From: Pseudomonadota bacterium | GTDB lineage: Bacteria; Desulfobacterota; Desulfovibrionia; Desulfovibrionales; Desulfovibrionaceae | Reading direction: 5' to 3' | Length of the DNA stretch: 24,201 bases | NCBI GenBank assembly: GCA_018822065.1 | Contig: JAHJKV010000492.1 | Location: 1-24,201 of the forward strand | In this document: piece by piece, positions 14,581-22,591 of the stretch | How positions within the stretch are numbered: the stretch's first letter is position 1 | Layout: every line of letters starts with the position of its first letter | Program-made: the position numbers and the translations under genes | The notes under the pieces: model-generated | Seen by the model: the letters and a program-made list of their open reading frames with translations, nothing else | What the model was told of the DNA's origin: nothing | The model's database searches: none

Positions 14581-15288
14581 ATGAAACTGCAAGCCATTGT
14601 TTTTGATTTTGATGGCACCCTGGCGGAACTGACCATCGATTTTCCCATGCTGAAACGGAAAGTTGCAGCCCTGGCCGAAGCCTTTACCGGGGAACGGCCC
14701 GAGGTTCCGGAAAAGCCCGCCCTGGAATGGCTGGACGATCTGGCCGCGGAGGTCGAGGAGTTTGAGGGCCGGGACCTGGCCCTGGAATTCCACTGCCGGG
14801 GGCGACTGGTCATTCAGGCCACGGAGCTGGATGCCGCCCGGCTGGGCAGGCTTTTTCCCTTCACCCTGGACCTCCTGGCCGACCTGCGCGGACGCGGCCT
14901 GGGCGTGGGCGTGATCACCCGCAATTCCACGGCAGCGGTAAAGACCGTGTTCCCGGCCATCGAACGCCACTGCGATGTGTTCCTCGCCCGGGAGGACGTC
15001 AGCGGGGTGAAGCCAAACCCGGTCCACCTGCACACGGCCCTGACCCGCCTCGGTGCCGTGCCCGAGCATTCGCTCATGGTCGGCGACCATACCCTGGACA
15101 TCGACACCGGAAAGGCGGCGGGCGCCCTCACAGCCGGAGTGTCCAGCGGCAATCTCGACCTGCAGACCCTCCAGGCGGCAGGGGCGGACTTTGTGGCCGA
15201 GAACTGCCTGCGGCTGGTAGAACTTCTCACAAAACAAGGATATCTTGCGGTTCCACCTGACCATGGCTCCCCTGTCAGGTCCGGATAG
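14581..15288 (+). CDS. HAD-superfamily phosphatase (phosphoglycolate-phosphatase-like)
   Basis: Haloacid-dehalogenase motifs appear in order. Motif I is VFDFDGT, with nucleophile D9 and acid/base D11. Motif II is VITRNS, motif III Lys is in GVKPNP, and motif IV is VGDHTLDID. A helical cap lies between motifs I and II (C1 type). The 235-aa length is normal. Members hydrolyse small phosphate esters such as 2-phosphoglycolate, or act in nucleotide housekeeping; the substrate here is unknown. The ATG at 14581 has GGAG four bases upstream and homology starts at its first residues, so the in-frame GTG at 14563 is rejected. The stop is ~30 bases before the HD-GYP gene, so the two are likely co-transcribed. 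Confidence 0.9.
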   Translation: MKLQAIVFDFDGTLAELTIDFPMLKRKVAALAEAFTGERPEVPEKPALEWLDDLAAEVEEFEGRDLALEFHCRGRLVIQATELDAARLGRLFPFTLDLLADLRGRGLGVGVITRNSTAAVKTVFPAIERHCDVFLAREDVSGVKPNPVHLHTALTRLGAVPEHSLMVGDHTLDIDTGKAAGALTAGVSSGNLDLQTLQAAGADFVAENCLRLVELLTKQGYLAVPPDHGSPVRSG

Positions 15289-15318
15289 CCTGCGCTTGTG
15301 CCTCAAACGGGAATGCAG

Positions 15319-17748
15319 ATGGTGAAGAACACGAACACACGGATGCGGACGGTCCACAAGATCAGCCTGCGCGAGGGCATGTTCGTGGTCCAGTACGGCA
15401 AGGGCTCTGATGCCGACCCGTTGGTGCTCGTGACCAAGCCCATCACTCAGCCGTCAGATATCGCGGAATTTATCCCCAAACACGTTGTCGAGGTGATGAT
15501 CGACCCGGACTTCGACTACGAGGCCTGGAAGCGGGAACAGGCCCAGGAAGAAGCCCAGCAGCTTGAGGCCGAAACTGCCCGCCGCAAGGCACAAGACGAG
15601 GCGCAGGCCAAGGCCAAGGCGGCGAAGCAGAAGGCACAGGACGAGGAAGCCGAGCGAGAACGGTTGCGCCGGGAGGCCATTGCCAGGGCCAACCAGAAAA
15701 AGCAGGCCGAGACCGAGACGAAGACGCGCCAGCTGGCCGAAGCGGAGGCCAAAAAAAAGGCAGCCGAACAGGTGGCTGAACGGGCGGCTGAACTGGCCAA
15801 AACCCAAGCCGCCGCAAGACTCCGGGCCGAAGCAGAAGCCAAACGCAGGGCCGAAGAGCAAGCCCGGCTCAAGGTCGAAGAAGAAGAAAAGCGCCGCAGG
15901 GCCATCGAGCTTGCCCGGCAACAGGCCGAGGCCGAGGCTCGCAAGAAGGCAGAAGATAAAGCCAGGGCACTGGCAGAGGCGCAGGCCAAAAACGAAGCCG
16001 AACTGGAGGCCAGACGCAAACGCGCTCAGGAACTCGCAAAGCAGCAGGCCGAAGAAGCCAAGCGCAAGGCCGAGGAGGAAGCCCGGCTCAAGGCTGAACT
16101 GGAAGCTAGACGCCGCAGGGCCATCGAGCAGGCACGGCGGCAGGCTGAAGCGGATGCCCGTAGGAAAGCGGAAGAGGAAGCCAGGGCACTGGCCGAAGCC
16201 CAGGCAAAAAAAGAAGCTGAAGCAGCGGCACAAAAGCAGGCTGAAGAAAAAGCCCGGCAGAAAGCAGCACTGGAAGCCACGCGCCGCAGGGCCATCGAGC
16301 TTGCCCAGCAGCAAGCAGAAGAAGCCAGAAAGCAAGCCGAAGAAGAGGCACGCCAGCAGGCTGAACTGGAAGCCAGACGTAAACGCGCCCAGGAAATGGC
16401 CCGGAAAAAGCAGCAGGAAGAGGAAGAAGCCAAGCGCAAGGCTGAAGAGACCGCGCGACTGGCCGAGGAAGAACGCCGAAAACGCGAAGAAGAGGCGAGG
16501 CAGGAGACCGAGGCACGCCGAAAAGCGGCGGAGCTTGCGCAGCAGCAAGCCGAAGAGGCAGCGCGCAAACAAGCCGAGGAAGACGCACGAATCAAGGCGC
16601 GAAACGACGCGAAACGAAAAGCTGAAGAAGAGACACGCCGATTGGCCGAGGAAGCGGCTCAGCACAAAGCCCAGGAAGAGGCCCGAAAGTTAGCCGAGGA
16701 GCAAGCCGCCAGGAAAGCGGAGCAAGACCGGCTGCTGGCCGAGGCCCTGGCCCGGCGTTCGGCAAAGGCCGAGGCCGCTCAGCAGGCCGAGGAAGCCCGG
16801 AAGCGCAAGATCACGGCCCTTCGGGCCGGGCTACCCGAAGCGGAAAAAACCTACCGGAACACCCTCGCCCACATGCAAGACGTCTTTCAGAGGGCCCGCC
16901 AGAAACAAGATTTCGACCACCTGTCGACGCTACCGGTCATTGATGCCCTGCTTGGGAGCCTCCGCCAGAACGCCTCGGCCCTGACGGCCATGCTCAAGCG
17001 CGGAATCAGTGACGACTATGCCGTGGCCCATTCCGTCAACGTGGGCATCCTCAGCCTGGCCCTCGGCGATTACCTGAACATGAAGGACACGACCCTGAAA
17101 CAGCTCGGCCTGGCCGGGTTGTTCCACGACATCGGTCGCGCCCACATTCCCATGAACATCCTGAACAAGCCCGGAAAACTCACGCCCAAGGAGCAGGAAC
17201 TGGTGCGACGTCGGCCCGAGATGGGCCATGGGATACTGCAGTTGCAAGGTGCGGACGCCCAAGTCCTGCGCGCCATCCTCGAACACCACGAACGTCTGGA
17301 CGGCAGCGGCTATCCCGCCGGGCTCAAGGCTGAAGCCATCAGCCCCATGGCCCTGATCATCGCCGTGGCCGACCTCTTCGATGCCATGACCAGCCGCACT
17401 CCCTACCGCGACCCGGAGCCTGCCCCGCGCATCCTCGGGCACATGTATCAGTGGCGGGCCACCCTCCTCGACCAGGACGTCACCTCCCATTTCATCAAGT
17501 TCATGGGCATCTACCCTGTGGGCAGTCTGGTGCGGCTCACCAATGGCGAGCACGGGGTGGTCATGGCCGTGAACCCGGAAGTGCCGCTCCGGCCCTCGGT
17601 GCGCATCTGCCTGGACTCCAAGCTCCATCCCCAGAAGCCCCGGCTGGTCCACCTCACCGAACTGGGCGAAAAAGACCTCGCGGTCCGCGACTTCCTCGAC
17701 CCCGGCATCCTGGGCATTGATACGATCGATTTAATGCGATCGAATTAG
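15319..17748 (+). CDS. DUF3391-HD-GYP protein with a ~430-residue TolA-like helical rod
   Basis: There are three parts (809 aa from the ATG at 15319). Residues ~10-65 resemble the DUF3391 domain that precedes many HD-GYP domains (KISLREGMFVV... IDPDFD). Residues ~68-498 are almost pure Ala/Glu/Lys/Arg/Gln without Pro or Gly runs, a long charged helix or coiled coil. Residues ~530-809 are an HD-GYP domain with H571, H603-D604 (LFHDIGRAHIP), HHERLDGSGYP (656-666) and the usual C-terminal extension YPVGSLVRLTNGEHGVV. HD-GYP proteins are di-iron hydrolases of cyclic-di-GMP. No signal peptide or membrane segment is visible, so the rod is presumably cytosolic. GGGA lies six bases before the ATG at 15319; starts at 15298 (GTG) and 15313 are alternatives. 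It follows the HAD gene by 30 bp. The rod is far longer than the linkers I know between these domains. Confidence 0.9.
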   Translation: MVKNTNTRMRTVHKISLREGMFVVQYGKGSDADPLVLVTKPITQPSDIAEFIPKHVVEVMIDPDFDYEAWKREQAQEEAQQLEAETARRKAQDEAQAKAKAAKQKAQDEEAERERLRREAIARANQKKQAETETKTRQLAEAEAKKKAAEQVAERAAELAKTQAAARLRAEAEAKRRAEEQARLKVEEEEKRRRAIELARQQAEAEARKKAEDKARALAEAQAKNEAELEARRKRAQELAKQQAEEAKRKAEEEARLKAELEARRRRAIEQARRQAEADARRKAEEEARALAEAQAKKEAEAAAQKQAEEKARQKAALEATRRRAIELAQQQAEEARKQAEEEARQQAELEARRKRAQEMARKKQQEEEEAKRKAEETARLAEEERRKREEEARQETEARRKAAELAQQQAEEAARKQAEEDARIKARNDAKRKAEEETRRLAEEAAQHKAQEEARKLAEEQAARKAEQDRLLAEALARRSAKAEAAQQAEEARKRKITALRAGLPEAEKTYRNTLAHMQDVFQRARQKQDFDHLSTLPVIDALLGSLRQNASALTAMLKRGISDDYAVAHSVNVGILSLALGDYLNMKDTTLKQLGLAGLFHDIGRAHIPMNILNKPGKLTPKEQELVRRRPEMGHGILQLQGADAQVLRAILEHHERLDGSGYPAGLKAEAISPMALIIAVADLFDAMTSRTPYRDPEPAPRILGHMYQWRATLLDQDVTSHFIKFMGIYPVGSLVRLTNGEHGVVMAVNPEVPLRPSVRICLDSKLHPQKPRLVHLTELGEKDLAVRDFLDPGILGIDTIDLMRSN
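15520..16812 (+). repeat. Degenerate repeats encoding the helical rod
   Basis: The protein repeats in units of roughly 32 residues. Examples are RRKRAQELAKQQAEEAKRKA followed by EEEARLKAELEA, and TRRRAIELAQQQAEEARKQA followed by EEEARQQAELEA. These are interspersed with longer units of ~40 and ~57. Within units an 11-residue spacing of alanines recurs. The DNA copies diverge at third positions, so the array is old rather than freshly duplicated. Composition makes most other frames open, producing large spurious ORFs on both strands. Confidence 0.8.
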
Positions 17749-17752
17749 TGCG

Positions 17753-18862
17753 CTAGATTTTTTTCAGCTCATATTCCCGGCTGCCCAGGCCCAATGACTC
17801 AGCATAGCCCAGGCCGAAGTCTTCGGGCACGTGCGGGTGCAAGGCCCTGAACTTGTTCTGCCCCGGCTCGTATCCCTTGGGCAGCTTGCCCGCATAGAGC
17901 GGCGGCGCGGCGTTCACCAGGTCCATGGCCGCCTGGTCGCAGGCCACGGGGTCGGAGGAGGCCAGGATGCCCAGGTCCGGACAGATGGGCAGGTCCGTGA
18001 AGCCCACGCAGTCGCAGTCGGGCACAACGTCCATGACGAAATTCAGGTGCAGGCAGCGACCCGCCTTGGGCACCAGAACCGCAGCCGCGTACTCCATCAT
18101 CTTTTCCAGGAAGTGGGCCACATCCGTCTTCCAGTTGATCTCAAGGCCGCCGTTCTTGCAGGCCAGGAAACAACCGCCACAGCCCACACACAACTCCTCG
18201 TTCAGGACTACCCGGGCCCCCTCGTCGAGGCTCAGGGCCTTGGCCGCGCAAATCCGCACGCAGCTGCCGCAGCCCACACATTTGTCCTGGTGCACGGTCG
18301 GTCCGGTGGTCATATGCTGCTGCATCTTGCCCTGTTTGCTGGCGCAACCCATGCCTATATTCTTCAGGGCTCCGCCATACCCGGCCAGCTCATGCCCCTT
18401 GAAGTGGTTGACCGAGATGAAGGAATTTGCCTCGGTGATGGCACCGGCGATGAAGGCGCTCTTCAGGTGCTTGCCCTTCACCGCCACCTCCTCCTGGTAG
18501 CCGCCCTTGAGCCCGTCCGCGATGATCACGGGGGCACCGAGGGTCATGGCGTCGAAGCCGTGGCGCGCAGCCTGCATGGCATGGGAAACCGCCTCGCCCC
18601 GTTGACCCACGTAGAGGGTGGAGGCGTCTGTCAAAAAGGGTTTGCCCCCGATTGCCAGAACTGCGTCGATGACTGGCTTGAGCCACAGGGGACGCAAAAA
18701 ACCGGTGGTCCCGCGCTCGCCGAAATGGAGTTTCAGGGCGGTGAGGTCGTTTTCCTGCACGATGCCACGAAGCCCGGCCAGCTCCAGGAGCTTGGCCATG
18801 CGTTTGTGGAAAGGTTGGTTGAGATTCGTCCGCAGGTTCCAAAAATAGACATTCGATGCCAT
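17753..18862 (-). CDS. DUF362 protein with two [4Fe-4S] ferredoxin motifs
   Basis: The N-terminal ~180 residues are a DUF362 domain (LKLHFGERGTTGFLRP, FISVNHFKGHELAGYGGALK, NIGMGCASKQGK). A 2x[4Fe-4S] ferredoxin insert follows: C195-x2-C198-x2-C201-x3-C205 and C225-x2-C228-x2-C231-x3-C235. The DUF362 fold then resumes, with further cysteines in VPDCDCVGF. Such proteins are widespread in anaerobes and probably handle low-potential electrons, but no reaction is established. The ATG at 18862 has GGAGG five bases upstream, which rejects the longer open frame to 19075 that would overlap pabA. It converges on the HD-GYP gene with a 4-bp gap and diverges from pabA. No export signal is seen. Confidence 0.9.
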   Translation of the reverse strand: MASNVYFWNLRTNLNQPFHKRMAKLLELAGLRGIVQENDLTALKLHFGERGTTGFLRPLWLKPVIDAVLAIGGKPFLTDASTLYVGQRGEAVSHAMQAARHGFDAMTLGAPVIIADGLKGGYQEEVAVKGKHLKSAFIAGAITEANSFISVNHFKGHELAGYGGALKNIGMGCASKQGKMQQHMTTGPTVHQDKCVGCGSCVRICAAKALSLDEGARVVLNEELCVGCGGCFLACKNGGLEINWKTDVAHFLEKMMEYAAAVLVPKAGRCLHLNFVMDVVPDCDCVGFTDLPICPDLGILASSDPVACDQAAMDLVNAAPPLYAGKLPKGYEPGQNKFRALHPHVPEDFGLGYAESLGLGSREYELKKI

Positions 18863-18878
18863 GTTGCCTCCCATGCTC

Positions 18879-18903
18879 CGATTTCCCTGATTCGATTTCC
18901 CTG
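18879..18903. repeat. Tandem CGATTTCCCTG repeat in the DUF362/pabA divergent gap
   Basis: CGATTTCCCTG occurs at 18879-18889 and again, perfectly, at 18893-18903 (14-bp period, ATT between). It lies 17 bases upstream of the DUF362 start and ~110 bases upstream of pabA, where an operator could act on either gene. No regulator is known to me for this motif. Confidence 0.45.
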
Positions 18904-19010
18904 GACTGGGCCTTGCCATTTGCGGCCCGAGTCCCGATACTGCGCACGGCGCCTCAGGACAGGACCACCCTAGCAGAAAACCTTCAGCCCCGGAAGCTAC
19001 AAGAGAATCT

Positions 19011-19550
19011 GTGCACATCCTGCTCATCGACAACAACGACTCCTTCACCCGCAACCTGGAGCACCTTCTGGCCACGACCTCCCAGGCCCAGATAGTGGTC
19101 GAGCCCTATGCCCGCCTGGCGGACGGCTCCCTGGCGCTTCACGCCGACCTGCTCGTGCTCTCGCCCGGTCCGGGCCGCCCGACAGACTATCCCGCCCATG
19201 CCCGCGCCCTGGACTCCGGCCTGCCCGTGCTCGGCATCTGCCTGGGCATGCAGGCCCTGAACGAACATTTCGGCGGCACCACCCGGCGGCTGCCCGGCTG
19301 CATTCACGGCAAGACCGAGAAAATCGAGCTGGGGGGAAAGACCCTGGAAGTGGCCCGCTACCACTCCCTCTTCTGCGCCAGCCTCGGCCCCGACCTGGAC
19401 CTGCTGGCCGTGAACCGCGATCGCGTCCCCATGGCCCTTCGGCACCGCACCCGCCCGCTCCTGGGCTATCAATTCCACCCAGAATCCTTTCTGACCCAGG
19501 ATGGGGGATACTACGTTGCCTATGCGCTCCATGCACTCGGTCTCGCGTAG
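19011..19550 (+). CDS. pabA: Aminodeoxychorismate synthase, glutamine amidotransferase subunit
   Basis: This is a class I glutamine amidotransferase of 179 aa. It opens with LIDNNDSFTRNL, has SPGPGRP, the nucleophile C77 in GICLGMQAL, and the partner H156/E158 in YQFHPES. It splits glutamine and passes ammonia to the chorismate-aminating subunit. The family is shared with TrpG; PabA is chosen because the next two genes are PabB-like and PabC-like. The start is GTG (19011), with only a weak AGAGAA upstream. The frame extends 29 bp into pabB, giving translational coupling. It diverges from the DUF362 gene and is probably driven from the shared 148-bp gap. Confidence 0.9.
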   Translation: MHILLIDNNDSFTRNLEHLLATTSQAQIVVEPYARLADGSLALHADLLVLSPGPGRPTDYPAHARALDSGLPVLGICLGMQALNEHFGGTTRRLPGCIHGKTEKIELGGKTLEVARYHSLFCASLGPDLDLLAVNRDRVPMALRHRTRPLLGYQFHPESFLTQDGGYYVAYALHALGLA

Positions 19551-20820
19551 CCTCGACTCCGGGCGCTTTTTGGCCCTGGCCGCCCACCTCGCCCGTGAGC
19601 GCGGGGCAGACCTGCTGCTCTCCGGGCCGGGCTATCCGGGTGAAAAACGCAGCATCGTGGCCCTTGACCCCCTGGCCGAGCTGCATATCGACGCCGACAC
19701 GACCAGGGAACAGATCAAGACTTTCTGCTTCGACACTTCCGGCCCCAATATCGTTCCCGGTCCCACCCTCGGCTATCTCTCCTACGAGCTGGGCATGCGC
19801 CTGCGGGGAGTGGCGACCACCAAACCCGCCCCCCTGCCCCAGGGACACCTCAAGCAGTATGCCGCCCTGCTCATCCATGACGCCGAGGGCGAAACCTGCA
19901 CGATCACGGCCCGCGACGCCGGGCAGGCCCGAGCCCTGGCCCAGCTGGCAGACACGGCACCCCACGCCCCAGCCCAGGCACGCCCCTCCCTGCCCGAGCC
20001 GGTGTCCTCCCTGACGCAGGAGCGCTATGAACAGGGCGTTCGCAGGACACTTGAACATATTCTCGACGGCCAGACCTACCAGCTCAATCTCTCCATCCGC
20101 TTTGACCAGCCCGCGCCGGACCTCGACAGTCTGGCACTTTTCCTTGATCTGTATAGCCGCCATCCCGCCCCGTTTTACGCCTGGTTCACCAGCGGCCAGC
20201 AGCGCATCCTTTCCACCTCGCCCGAGCGGTTCCTCAAGGTGACGGACGGCCAGGTCATGTCCCAGCCCGTCAAGGGCACCCTGGCCTATGACGCCAACCT
20301 CGCCTACGACCCGGCCCTGGAGGAAATACTGCGCTCCTCGCCCAAGGAACAGGCCGAGCTGTCCATGATCGTGGACCTGATCCGAAACGACATCTCCCAT
20401 CACTGCGAATACGGCTCGGTGCGCGTGGAAGGCCACCAGTCCATCTTCCGGGTGGACAACCTGCTTCAGATGTATTCCAACGTGCGCGGCGAGCTTCGGC
20501 CAGGCTCCGACTGCCTGGACCTGCTCTTCGACGCCTTTCCCGGCGGCTCGGTGACCGGCTGTCCCAAGCATCGGGCCATGGAACTCATCGATCGTCTGGA
20601 GCCCCATTCGCGCGGGGTCTATTGCGGTAGTTTCGTATGTATCGAGAACAAACAGACCATGGACTCCTCCATCTGCATCCGCACTGCCGTGCACGACCTG
20701 GACCAGGGCAGGCTCACGTTCTATGCCGGAAGCGGCATCGTAGTGGACTCCGACCCGGCGAGCGAGTATTTGGAAACCATGGCCAAGGCGGCCAAGTTCC
20801 TGCGTGGGGGAAAACGATGA
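19522..20820 (+). CDS. pabB: Aminodeoxychorismate synthase component I
   Basis: This is the chorismate-binding enzyme family (TrpE/PabB/MenF fold). The C-terminal catalytic half has GQTYQLNLSIRF, STSPERFL, SQPVKGT, EQAELSMIVDLIRND, VDNLLQMYSNV, FPGGSVTGCPKHRAMELID and YAGSGIVVDSDP. The Lys of PVKGT (~residue 251 here) is the PabB hallmark; anthranilate synthases have Ala there. It converts chorismate plus ammonia to 4-amino-4-deoxychorismate. The start is uncertain: ATGs at 19501, 19522 and 19531 all overlap pabA, and none has a strong ribosome-binding site, as expected for coupled translation. The stop overlaps the pabC start (ATGA). It could act in a pathway other than folate only if pabC were misassigned. 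Confidence 0.92.
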   Translation: MRSMHSVSRSLDSGRFLALAAHLARERGADLLLSGPGYPGEKRSIVALDPLAELHIDADTTREQIKTFCFDTSGPNIVPGPTLGYLSYELGMRLRGVATTKPAPLPQGHLKQYAALLIHDAEGETCTITARDAGQARALAQLADTAPHAPAQARPSLPEPVSSLTQERYEQGVRRTLEHILDGQTYQLNLSIRFDQPAPDLDSLALFLDLYSRHPAPFYAWFTSGQQRILSTSPERFLKVTDGQVMSQPVKGTLAYDANLAYDPALEEILRSSPKEQAELSMIVDLIRNDISHHCEYGSVRVEGHQSIFRVDNLLQMYSNVRGELRPGSDCLDLLFDAFPGGSVTGCPKHRAMELIDRLEPHSRGVYCGSFVCIENKQTMDSSICIRTAVHDLDQGRLTFYAGSGIVVDSDPASEYLETMAKAAKFLRGGKR

Positions 20821-21593
20821 TCTACTGGTATCGGGGCGAGTTGGGCGAAGACAGGGTGGCCCTCAGCCTGGAGGGCGAAGCCTTCCGTTTCGGAACGGGC
20901 GTGTTTGAGACGCTCTATTACAATGGCCGGACCATCTGCCATCTGGACAGCCACCTGCGGCGGCTCACAGCAGCCCTGGTGGAGCTGGACCTGGCTCATG
21001 CGCCCCTGGAGGCCGAGACCTTCTCCAGAATCATCGGTGAAGTCCTCGGGAAAAATGGCCTGGAGCGGCACCCGGCCCGGATCAACATATACTGCTTCCT
21101 GGACGGCGAGGTGATCGAACCCCTGGTCACGGCCCGGCCCCATACCCCGGACCCGGAGCGGGTCTTCCGCCTCCAGGTCTGCCCGGAGCGTCACGTCAGC
21201 ACCCTGTCCGCCCACAAGACCATGAACCACATGTTCCATGCCCGCGCCCTGGCCAGGGCAACGGCGGAAGGTTTTGACAGCGCGGTGCTGCTGGACATGG
21301 ACTACAACCTGCTGGAGGCAAATAGCTCCGCCCTGCTCTTTGCCCGTTCCGGCCGGTTCATCACCCCGGCCACCTGCTACAAGCTCCCCTCCACGGCCCT
21401 GGAAGCCGCCGCCAGGGTACTGACCATCCGCGAGGAACCCCTCGGCCTGGAGAGCCTGTCCCGCTTCGATCACGCCTACATCCTGAACTCCATCATCGGC
21501 ATGCGCCCAGTGACCACCATCGGTCGAACCGACTTCCCCCCGGACCACTCCACCTGCACCAAAGCTACTGCAGCCATCCTCTGCGAGCCCTAA
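20817..21593 (+). CDS. pabC: Aminodeoxychorismate lyase (fold-type IV PLP enzyme)
   Basis: This enzyme removes pyruvate from 4-amino-4-deoxychorismate to give p-aminobenzoate. It is a branched-chain-aminotransferase-like PLP protein of 258 aa. FRFGTGVFETL (23-33) and LDSHLRRL (43-50) are the N-terminal signature. The PLP lysine is K134 in SAHKTMNH, and E167 in LLEANSSALLF anchors the pyridine ring. The ATG overlaps the pabB stop by the ATGA arrangement and has GGGGG six bases upstream, so the frame's earlier opening inside pabB is not used. A D-amino-acid or branched-chain aminotransferase would look similar; the pabAB context decides it. It is the last gene of the unit, followed by a strong hairpin. 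Confidence 0.9.
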   Translation: MIYWYRGELGEDRVALSLEGEAFRFGTGVFETLYYNGRTICHLDSHLRRLTAALVELDLAHAPLEAETFSRIIGEVLGKNGLERHPARINIYCFLDGEVIEPLVTARPHTPDPERVFRLQVCPERHVSTLSAHKTMNHMFHARALARATAEGFDSAVLLDMDYNLLEANSSALLFARSGRFITPATCYKLPSTALEAAARVLTIREEPLGLESLSRFDHAYILNSIIGMRPVTTIGRTDFPPDHSTCTKATAAILCEP

Positions 21594-21601
21594 ATGGGAG
21601 T

Positions 21602-21624
21602 CCAGAGGGGCCATGCCCCTCTGG
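21602..21624. repeat. Strong hairpin after pabC, REP-like
   Basis: CCAGAGGGG (21602-21610) and CCCCTCTGG (21616-21624) form a perfect 9-bp stem with a five-base loop. It begins nine bases after the pabC stop and is followed by GCCGCCGGAGGC. GC-rich hairpins with this sort of tail recur between genes in Desulfovibrio genomes, as I recall, so it could be a dispersed palindromic element as well as a 3' end signal. No T-run is present. Confidence 0.55.
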
Positions 21625-21725
21625 CCGCCGGAGGCTCCTAACCCGCAAAAAAGGCCCGCACTTGCTGTCCGGCCAATACGACGTATGGCCGAGACCCTCT
21701 GCGAACGTGAACGTTCTTGGGGGGC

Positions 21726-22433
21726 TCAGCCGGCTTCGGGGAAGATGGCGATGGGGGTCAGGGGACGTTCGTTCTTGAAGTCCACGCGGGCGGCGGTGAA
21801 GGCACCGAACCAGGGGGGGATACAGCGGCTGTTGATGAACCGGTAGGGTTGGTCGTTGCGCCAGGTGGTGACCGGGCCGGGGAGCACGGACCGAGCCGTT
21901 TCCGGTGCGCGTTCCACGTTCACGCTGATCATCCGCTTCATCTGCGGCCAGGAATACCAGCGACCCTGACCCAGGGTCTTCTGGGGCGCATTGCCGTGGG
22001 AGTGGTAGTAGAAGGACCAGCGGTTGAGAAACCCAACCAGAACGCCCTGTTCGGCTATCCGCGCCGCCTCGCGGAGCATGGCCCCTGGGTCGGCGCAAAA
22101 TTCCAGTACGGTCCAAAGGACCACGTAGTCGAATTCGCCCGAGGAAAAGGGCAGGCATTCGCCGTTGCCCACGCTGATCTCGGCCCGGTTGCCGAAGCGA
22201 CTTCTGGCGGCCTTGACCATGCCGGGTGAGAGATCGACGCCGGTGACGTCAAAGCCCATCTGCCAGAGGGATTCCAGGAACAGGCCGGTGCCGCAGCCGA
22301 CCTCCAGCAGCTTGGTGCCCCGCCTGGGCCAGCCCGCCACCATGAGGTCCAGAAGGCGGCGCTCACTGAAGAGCGCGGCCTGCCCCCGGTCCGAGGCAAA
22401 CCAATTTTCATATTTTTCCGCATCCCAGGTCAT
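21726..22433 (-). CDS. Class I SAM-dependent methyltransferase
   Basis: This is a Rossmann-like methyltransferase of 235 aa. Motif I is LLEVGCGTG (42-50), the acidic end of strand 2 is D67 in VTGVDLSPGMV, and GNGECLPFSSGEFDYVV supplies the next motifs, as in UbiE/Methyltransf_11 proteins. The C-terminal ~90 residues are specific to this protein and give no substrate clue. No export signal is seen. The start ATG (22433) has only a weak AGG upstream. It converges on pabC and diverges from the PreP-like protease, with 158 bp between starts. Confidence 0.85.
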   Translation of the reverse strand: MTWDAEKYENWFASDRGQAALFSERRLLDLMVAGWPRRGTKLLEVGCGTGLFLESLWQMGFDVTGVDLSPGMVKAARSRFGNRAEISVGNGECLPFSSGEFDYVVLWTVLEFCADPGAMLREAARIAEQGVLVGFLNRWSFYYHSHGNAPQKTLGQGRWYSWPQMKRMISVNVERAPETARSVLPGPVTTWRNDQPYRFINSRCIPPWFGAFTAARVDFKNERPLTPIAIFPEAG

Positions 22434-22591
22434 GACGTCAACCTACAGCAAACCGCTGTCATTCGCCAGTCCCCTTCCCCTGCATCAAACAAAGAACCCC
22501 TGTGTTTCCCTTTGCCTAAAATCACTCGCGATCCTTTCTTTTCCTTCGGTTTTTTTGTAAGAATGGGAAATGCGCACACGCATGAAACCAA

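Noticed and set aside
15454..16665. 403-aa open frame antisense to the HD-GYP rod
   Set aside because: Leu/Phe/Gly/Ser-rich sequence is simply the reverse reading of Ala/Glu/Lys repeats, with no ribosome-binding site or known domain.
15520..16812. Repeats considered as a CRISPR-like or satellite array
   Set aside because: Units vary in length, have no unique spacers and stay in one coding frame.
19045..20694. 549-aa open frame antisense to pabA and pabB
   Set aside because: Low-complexity Gly/Arg-rich translation; the sense strand encodes intact enzymes.
22433..22440. TGACGTCA palindrome at the methyltransferase start
   Set aside because: An 8-bp palindrome overlapping a start codon; likely chance with no second copy nearby.
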